62,688 nucleotides of DNA from assembly GCA_947479475.1 (NCBI GenBank), contig CANJZW010000014.1, forward strand, positions 1 through 62,688, read 5' to 3'. Position numbers and translations under genes: made by a program. Source of the stretch: Chthoniobacteraceae bacterium (GTDB lineage: Bacteria; Verrucomicrobiota; Verrucomicrobiia; Chthoniobacterales; Chthoniobacteraceae). Below, in pieces: positions 58,581 to 62,688 of this stretch. Numbering within the stretch: the stretch's first letter is position 1; each line of letters begins with the position of its first letter. Below the pieces are notes generated by a model, which searched no databases, was not told the origin of the DNA, and saw only the letters and a list, made by a program, of their open reading frames with translations.

Positions 58581-60437
58581 TCACGGCTTTTGCCAAACGC
58601 GAATGTAGTCAAAAACGACGCTGTCTGGGAGCTGCGCCTTCGTGATGTCGCCAGGCCAGGAGCTCACTTCGCCACTCAGAATGATGTATTCGGGCACGTG
58701 GGACCGGGCCTGTTGGGTTTCAAAGGTTTTGCGGCCATCGATGTAAAATGCGTAATAGTCGGGCGTCCATTCGCAGCCGACGGTGTGGAAGCCGCTGGTA
58801 AGATCCGGGGCGGGCGGATGGTGGCCGATGCTTTTGTGCGCCTTGCCGTAGCCGTTCCAATGGAGGGCGTGCTGGAGTTGGTCGCCCCGGATGCGCAGAT
58901 ATTCAAAGATATCGATTTCGGTGCCGTTTCTCAGGGTGTCGTCGACCTCGCCTTTGCCTTTGTCGGGGGCTGCCACGGAGTTGCTCATGAGCCAGAATCC
59001 GGGCCACCAGCCCTGTTGGGTTTGAAATTGGACCCTCGCTTCGAAGTAGCCGAACTTGGGTTCGAACAACCCTTCGGTGCAGATCATGTCGACGAGGATT
59101 TTGTCATCCTTGCGGCTGCAGGTGAGAACGAGGTGGCCCTGGCCGTCGAGGGAGACGGCGGAAGGATCGTTGAAGCCGTCCTTGCGGGGGCCGGGATAGC
59201 GGTGCTTCCACTTCTTGGAATCCAAAGCGTTGCCATCAAATTCATCGCTCCATACCAGTTTGTAGTCGGGGGACGGCGGGCCTGAGGCGCTTTTCCGGGC
59301 AAGTTGGGTCTCCAGCCAGGGGGCGAGTTTTTGTGCCCAGAGCTCTCCGTGTTTGCGCAGGCCGGCGGCGTTGAAGTGCACCCCCTGCCGGTACTCGGCG
59401 CGGAGCGCGTCGGTATCCGGCCCCTCCAGCGTGAGGCCGGTTTTCCAGGCGCGGCTTTGGGCCTCGCGGAATTCTACGTCTGACGGATCCTGTTCCGAGT
59501 GGTAGGTGGTTTGGGCGGAGAACCACGGAAGTGGCCAGCCTGCGTCCTTTTGAGAGGCGGCCACCAGCTTTCCAAGAAACACAGTGTATTGTTCGCCGGA
59601 AATCTGGCGGTCAGCGGGATAGCCGCTCCGGGCCTGGCCTGCGTCGCTTTCACCCTGGTGCCAGAGGACGGCGCGGGCTCCCAGGCCACCAAGTTCGCCC
59701 AGGCGCGAGGCGAGGGTATTGTACAGGGCGCCGGTGCTCTCCCAGCCGCCCTCCTTGGCGGGGCGGACGCCCTTGCCGGTGGTGGTTTGTTGCGCGAATT
59801 TTTCGCCCTCGGGCAGCCACTCCCTCACGCTCGTGCCTCCGGCGGCAATGGGGACGAGTCCGATGGGGACGTGGAATTGTGCGGCAAGGGCGTCTCCGAA
59901 CGCGGGCAAAAAGCTCCCGCCCTTGCCTCCGGCGCCGCGCTGCGGATCGTTTGCCAGTTCCCAGCTTTTGCCTTCAAAGTTGGCGACAAGGCCGCTCTCG
60001 GAAAGCTGCGCTTCGGAGCCGTAGTTTCCTGCGTTGGACTGTCCGGCGACGATGAAAACCTCGCCCACACCCACGTGTTCGACGGTTCCCGAAGCGTTGG
60101 TGGCGCCGGCTTTGAGTCCCCGGATTTCAAACTTGTACCAGCCACCTGCGGGCGCCGTGGTCAGGAAGTCGAAGCGGTCTTTTTGCAAGGGGGTGGGAAA
60201 GTTGCGCCAGGTTTCGGGAAGGGGTGTTCCCTCCGCGGACTTCCCTTCAAAGCGGTACTGCCAGACATCGCTTCCCTCTGAGGCTCTGCCATGCACTCGG
60301 ACCGTTCCGGAATTCCGGTCGGCTCGTTGGAATACCTGATAGTTTTTAGGGGACTGGATGGCGAGATCGGCAGCGTTCAGAAAGGATGACTGCAGGCAGG
60401 CCAGTAAAAGGGGCAGTAAGGCGGGTTTGGGAAACAT
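58581..60437 (-). CDS. SGNH carbohydrate esterase (SASA type) fused to GH16 glycoside hydrolase
   Basis: A 618-residue exported protein starting MFPKPALLPLLLACLQSSFLNA (signal peptide). A beta-rich N-terminal domain leads to a SASA/SGNH esterase at about residues 100-385: VGEVFIVAGQSNAGNYGS (nucleophile Ser), VPIAAGGTSVREWL, VLWHQGESDAGQ and GVHFNAAGLRKHGE (catalytic His). Residues ~400-618 are a GH16 jelly-roll: YKLVWSDEFDGNALDSKKWKHR, GYFEARVQFQTQQGWWPGFWLMSN, the active-site NGTEIDIFEYLR with both catalytic Glu, and VFDYIRVWQKP at the end. GH16 enzymes split beta-glucans or galactans such as agar and carrageenan; the exact substrate cannot be told. Joining an O-acetyl esterase with an endo-hydrolase suggests an acetylated polysaccharide. 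Confidence 0.88.
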   Translation of the reverse strand: MFPKPALLPLLLACLQSSFLNAADLAIQSPKNYQVFQRADRNSGTVRVHGRASEGSDVWQYRFEGKSAEGTPLPETWRNFPTPLQKDRFDFLTTAPAGGWYKFEIRGLKAGATNASGTVEHVGVGEVFIVAGQSNAGNYGSEAQLSESGLVANFEGKSWELANDPQRGAGGKGGSFLPAFGDALAAQFHVPIGLVPIAAGGTSVREWLPEGEKFAQQTTTGKGVRPAKEGGWESTGALYNTLASRLGELGGLGARAVLWHQGESDAGQARSGYPADRQISGEQYTVFLGKLVAASQKDAGWPLPWFSAQTTYHSEQDPSDVEFREAQSRAWKTGLTLEGPDTDALRAEYRQGVHFNAAGLRKHGELWAQKLAPWLETQLARKSASGPPSPDYKLVWSDEFDGNALDSKKWKHRYPGPRKDGFNDPSAVSLDGQGHLVLTCSRKDDKILVDMICTEGLFEPKFGYFEARVQFQTQQGWWPGFWLMSNSVAAPDKGKGEVDDTLRNGTEIDIFEYLRIRGDQLQHALHWNGYGKAHKSIGHHPPAPDLTSGFHTVGCEWTPDYYAFYIDGRKTFETQQARSHVPEYIILSGEVSSWPGDITKAQLPDSVVFDYIRVWQKP

Positions 60438-60577
60438 ACTTGGGGGGGTGAGTTTGCGGAGAGCCAAGATGGTTTCACAAGTGCGGGTCTGTTCGAAGGA
60501 GATAATCAGGGGGATTGGGGGGGGATCGGTCGTGACTCGCCGCGCTGAAAATGTACGCTCACGTAAAAATCCCCCCC

Positions 60578-62119
60578 ATGAAACGCCATATCTTACCTGT
60601 CTTAGCCTGTCTCCTCGGAGCGGGTCTTTTCGTTCCTCCAGCCGGCGCGGCGGATTCTTCGAAACCGAACGTTCTATTCATCATTGCGGACGATCTTAAT
60701 AATTTGCTGGGGTGTTACGGCGATCCCCGGGTGAAAACTCCCAACATCGACAAACTGGCCGCCCGCGGGGTTCGGTTCGAGCGCGCCTATTGCGCTTTTC
60801 CTTTGTGCGGACCGAGTCGGAATTCGCTGCTCACTGGAATGTACCCCAATTCCACCGGTATTCTGGCGAACTCCCAGATTTTCCGCCAGACGGCCCCGGA
60901 CCGGATCAGCCTGCCTCAGGCCTTTCGGCAGCAGGGATATTTTGCGGCGCGGATTGGGAAGCTCTACCATTACGGGGTTCCGAATTCGATTGGGACGGAC
61001 GGGGCGGATGATCCGGCTTCCTGGGAGCTGCAGTTGAATCCTGCCGGTGTGGACCGCACTGAGGAGCATCCGAAGATCTTCTCCCTGACCCCGGGCAGTT
61101 TTGGAGGTTCTTTGAGCTGGCTTGCCTCCCCCAAGAGTGACGAACACCACACCGACGGAAAGATCGCGGCCGACGCCGAGTGGGTTTTGGAGCGGTGCGC
61201 AAAACAGAAGGACCGGCCGTTCTTTTTGGCAGTGGGTTTTTACCGTCCTCACACGCCGTTTGTTTCGCCTAAGAATCCGTATTTTGATATGTACCCTGTG
61301 GGGAAAACCCCGGTGGTGAAGGTCACGCCGGAGGAGCGGGCCGAGATTCCAGCGGCGGCGCTGATGAGTTACAAACGCGAGCAGGATTCCCTCACCGACG
61401 ATCTCCGGCGCGAGGCGCTGCAGGCGTACTCTGCAAGCATCAGTTTCATGGATGCCCAGGTGGGCCACGTGGTGGCAGCGCTGGACAGGCTCGGTCTGAG
61501 CGAGAATACGATCATCGTTTTTACGAGCGACCATGGGTACCACACGGGGGAACACGGCCTCTGGCAGAAGCAGAGTCTGTATGAAGAAAGTGCGCGGGTC
61601 CCGTTGTTGATTGTGGAGCCGGGAGCCAAGGCCAAAAACGCCGTCGCCAAGGCGCCTGTAAGCCTGATTGATTTGTACCCCACCTTGGCACAGATGGCGG
61701 GGATCGCCGCGCCAAAGGATTTGCAGGGGCAAAGCCTCGCGCCCTTGCTCAAGGATCCCAATGCGCTTGGACGCGGCTGGGCATTAAGCCAGGTAGTCCG
61801 GGGTGGCGGATTCCGCCGTGTGGGCGCGAGTGCGGCCGTGGGCGATGATGCAAAACGTTTTTTTGGTTATTCTCTGAGGACTCCCCGCTGGCGCTACACG
61901 GAGTGGGAGGAGGGCAAGCAGGGGCGCCAATTGTTCGATCACGAGACGGATCCAAAGGAGCTCAAGAATCTGGCGGACAAACCGGAGCTCGCCGCCACGG
62001 TAGTTGGTCTGGCCGAACAATTACACGCCGCCGTGAAAGCCAGCTTTCCGCCCGATGGCGTGACTCCCCTCAACAAGACCGGCGGCACGCTCTGGGAACC
62101 CGAGGCGTTCCCCCGGTAG
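60578..62119 (+). CDS. Exported S1 sulfatase (iduronate-2-sulfatase-like)
   Basis: A 513-residue protein with a signal peptide (LPVLACLLGAGLFVPPAGAAD). NVLFIIADDLNNLLGCYGD supplies the metal aspartates and PLCGPSRNSLLTG is the C-x-P-S-R sulfatase signature with Cys77, to be changed to formylglycine. TSDHGYHTGEHGLWQKQSLYEESARVPLLI is also typical, and PHTPFVSPKNPYFDMYP resembles iduronate-2-sulfatase-type (S1_7) enzymes. A start nine codons upstream is possible but would place extra residues before the signal. It is divergent from the esterase-GH16 gene with 140 bp between starts. Desulfation of a polysaccharide taken up by the same region is likely. Maturation needs an active FGE, which is not convincingly present in the window. 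Confidence 0.93.
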   Translation: MKRHILPVLACLLGAGLFVPPAGAADSSKPNVLFIIADDLNNLLGCYGDPRVKTPNIDKLAARGVRFERAYCAFPLCGPSRNSLLTGMYPNSTGILANSQIFRQTAPDRISLPQAFRQQGYFAARIGKLYHYGVPNSIGTDGADDPASWELQLNPAGVDRTEEHPKIFSLTPGSFGGSLSWLASPKSDEHHTDGKIAADAEWVLERCAKQKDRPFFLAVGFYRPHTPFVSPKNPYFDMYPVGKTPVVKVTPEERAEIPAAALMSYKREQDSLTDDLRREALQAYSASISFMDAQVGHVVAALDRLGLSENTIIVFTSDHGYHTGEHGLWQKQSLYEESARVPLLIVEPGAKAKNAVAKAPVSLIDLYPTLAQMAGIAAPKDLQGQSLAPLLKDPNALGRGWALSQVVRGGGFRRVGASAAVGDDAKRFFGYSLRTPRWRYTEWEEGKQGRQLFDHETDPKELKNLADKPELAATVVGLAEQLHAAVKASFPPDGVTPLNKTGGTLWEPEAFPR

Positions 62120-62269
62120 CGGTCCAGAACTGGCGAAAAGTTGACAGTCTTCCCCGCCTCGCCGCGGATTCCGGGGCCTTGAACTTTTGCAACGCTCGGA
62201 GGCCGCGGGCGGGGCGGGCTGAGGCAGAGACTCAGAACTCGATTTTTTAGAGGAGCTTAAAGCGAGGGC

Positions 62270-62688
62270 TCAGAGTTGCTGCGCGAAGGCCTCGATGCAT
62301 TCGGAGCGGAAAGCCGTTTCAATAAGCCTCTCCAGCCGCTGGGGATCATTGATCGCCTCCACCGCCTCCCGGATCCCCTCTGGATAGGCGCTATGCCGGA
62401 TTTCGAGCGCGCGCAGCACGGCGGTTCTGAATGCGCGTAACTGCCCCTCGGTGAGCCCTTCCTTTGTGCCCTTGAGAACGCCCTCGCGTTCGCCTTCTAA
62501 TTTGCCCTCTAATTTGCCCTCTAATTTGCCCTCTAATTTGCCCTCTAATTTGCCTTCCTGTCGGAGTTGATCGGCAAGTGTCATGGTTTTGGTTTGAAGG
62601 GGTTTGGTCTGGATTTTTCCGATGCGCTCCTTGAGCAGGGTGACGTTGACTTCTGCGTTGAGAATGTACCTCAGGATGCGTTCCAACG
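62270..62688 (-). CDS. Rpn-type PD-(D/E)XK nuclease/transposase-like protein, N-terminal part outside window
   Basis: Only the C-terminal ~139 residues are in the window; the frame is open at the right edge, so the start and the nuclease domain lie outside. The visible part has LERILRYILNAEVNVTLLKERIGKI, then six consecutive KLEG-like tetrapeptides and a helical end (AFRTAVLRALEIRHSAYPEGIREAVEAINDPQRLERLIETAFRSECIEAFAQQL). The tail of Rpn (recombination-promoting nuclease) family proteins is like this: a charged G-x-x-E-G repeat segment followed by 'RF' and 'L..LI..A...' helices. The call rests on this tail alone. No inverted repeats of an insertion sequence can be seen. Confidence 0.6.
   Translation of the reverse strand, partial: LERILRYILNAEVNVTLLKERIGKIQTKPLQTKTMTLADQLRQEGKLEGKLEGKLEGKLEGKLEGEREGVLKGTKEGLTEGQLRAFRTAVLRALEIRHSAYPEGIREAVEAINDPQRLERLIETAFRSECIEAFAQQL
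62495..62554 (-). repeat. Five 12-bp tandem repeats encoding KLEG
   Basis: ctctaatttgcc is repeated at 62507, 62519, 62531 and 62543, with a one-base variant at 62495. Each unit encodes four residues (G-K-L-E), so gain or loss of units keeps the frame. It lies in the Rpn-like gene. Confidence 0.92.

Noticed and set aside
58427-58612. Small open frames in the gap between MFS and GH16 genes
   Set aside because: They overlap each other on both strands, are Pro/Arg-rich and have no start-site support.
57693-59285. A 530-codon plus-strand open frame over the MFS and GH16 genes
   Set aside because: Antisense to two well-supported genes, and its protein has no domain.

Overview
The window looks like a piece of a Verrucomicrobiota chromosome. 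I infer this from the mix of families, not from a marker gene: a Planctomycetes/Verrucomicrobia-type PSD1 cytochrome-domain protein paired with a DUF1501 protein, an S1 sulfatase, a CE15 glucuronoyl-esterase-like enzyme, an extended MoxR/DUF58/BatA operon and a giant Ig-repeat surface protein. Opitutales would fit, but the order is not proven. No tRNA, rRNA, CRISPR array, transposase or prophage was seen. Coding density is high. Most starts lie a few to a few tens of bases after the previous gene, and several gene pairs overlap by ATGA.

Layout. 1-12614 is the 3' part of one giant exported Ig/PIG repeat protein. 12714-14635 holds a DUF2059-like protein and a CE15 esterase. 14825-19674 is a complete five-gene D-alanylation operon in the order dltD-dltC-dltX-dltA-dltB, with an extra soluble domain on DltB; it is followed, convergent and overlapping, by a PHP phosphoesterase and then a fatty-acid desaturase. 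21860-34723 is a six-gene leftward operon of the aerotolerance (bat) type: pseudo-ABC/MoxR fusion, DUF58, BatA-like, VWA/amidotransferase-like, a DUF4175-like coiled-coil protein and a squalene-cyclase-like protein. 34807-38730 is housekeeping: hemB, lepA, a flavin-split-barrel protein and a MarR regulator.

38784-42762 is a translationally coupled three-gene operon. Its central protein joins a receiver, a kinase-like and an FGE-like domain, all of which have lost their catalytic residues. It is divergent from a CHASE2 adenylate cyclase (43231-46065), which is followed by a predicted outer-membrane barrel and an exported PQQ-type propeller. 48777-49136 is a DUF721/DciA-like protein next to a perfect 10-bp tandem array. 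49230-55565 is an IclR-PSD1-DUF1501 operon. After a DEDDh exonuclease, 56709-62119 looks like a polysaccharide-use region: MFS sugar-type transporter, SGNH-esterase/GH16 fusion and sulfatase. The right edge cuts an Rpn-type PD-(D/E)XK nuclease/transposase-like gene.

How the genes may work together. The Dlt genes contain every part needed to activate D-alanine (DltA, DltC), pass it across the membrane (DltB, DltX) and place it on an acceptor (DltD). An organism of this type is not expected to have teichoic acid, so the acceptor is the open question. The bat-type operon looks like a MoxR chaperone set acting on membrane VWA proteins. The operon at 38784-42762 and the adjacent cyclase look like two envelope-sensing modules sharing one intergenic control region. 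These links are inference from gene order.
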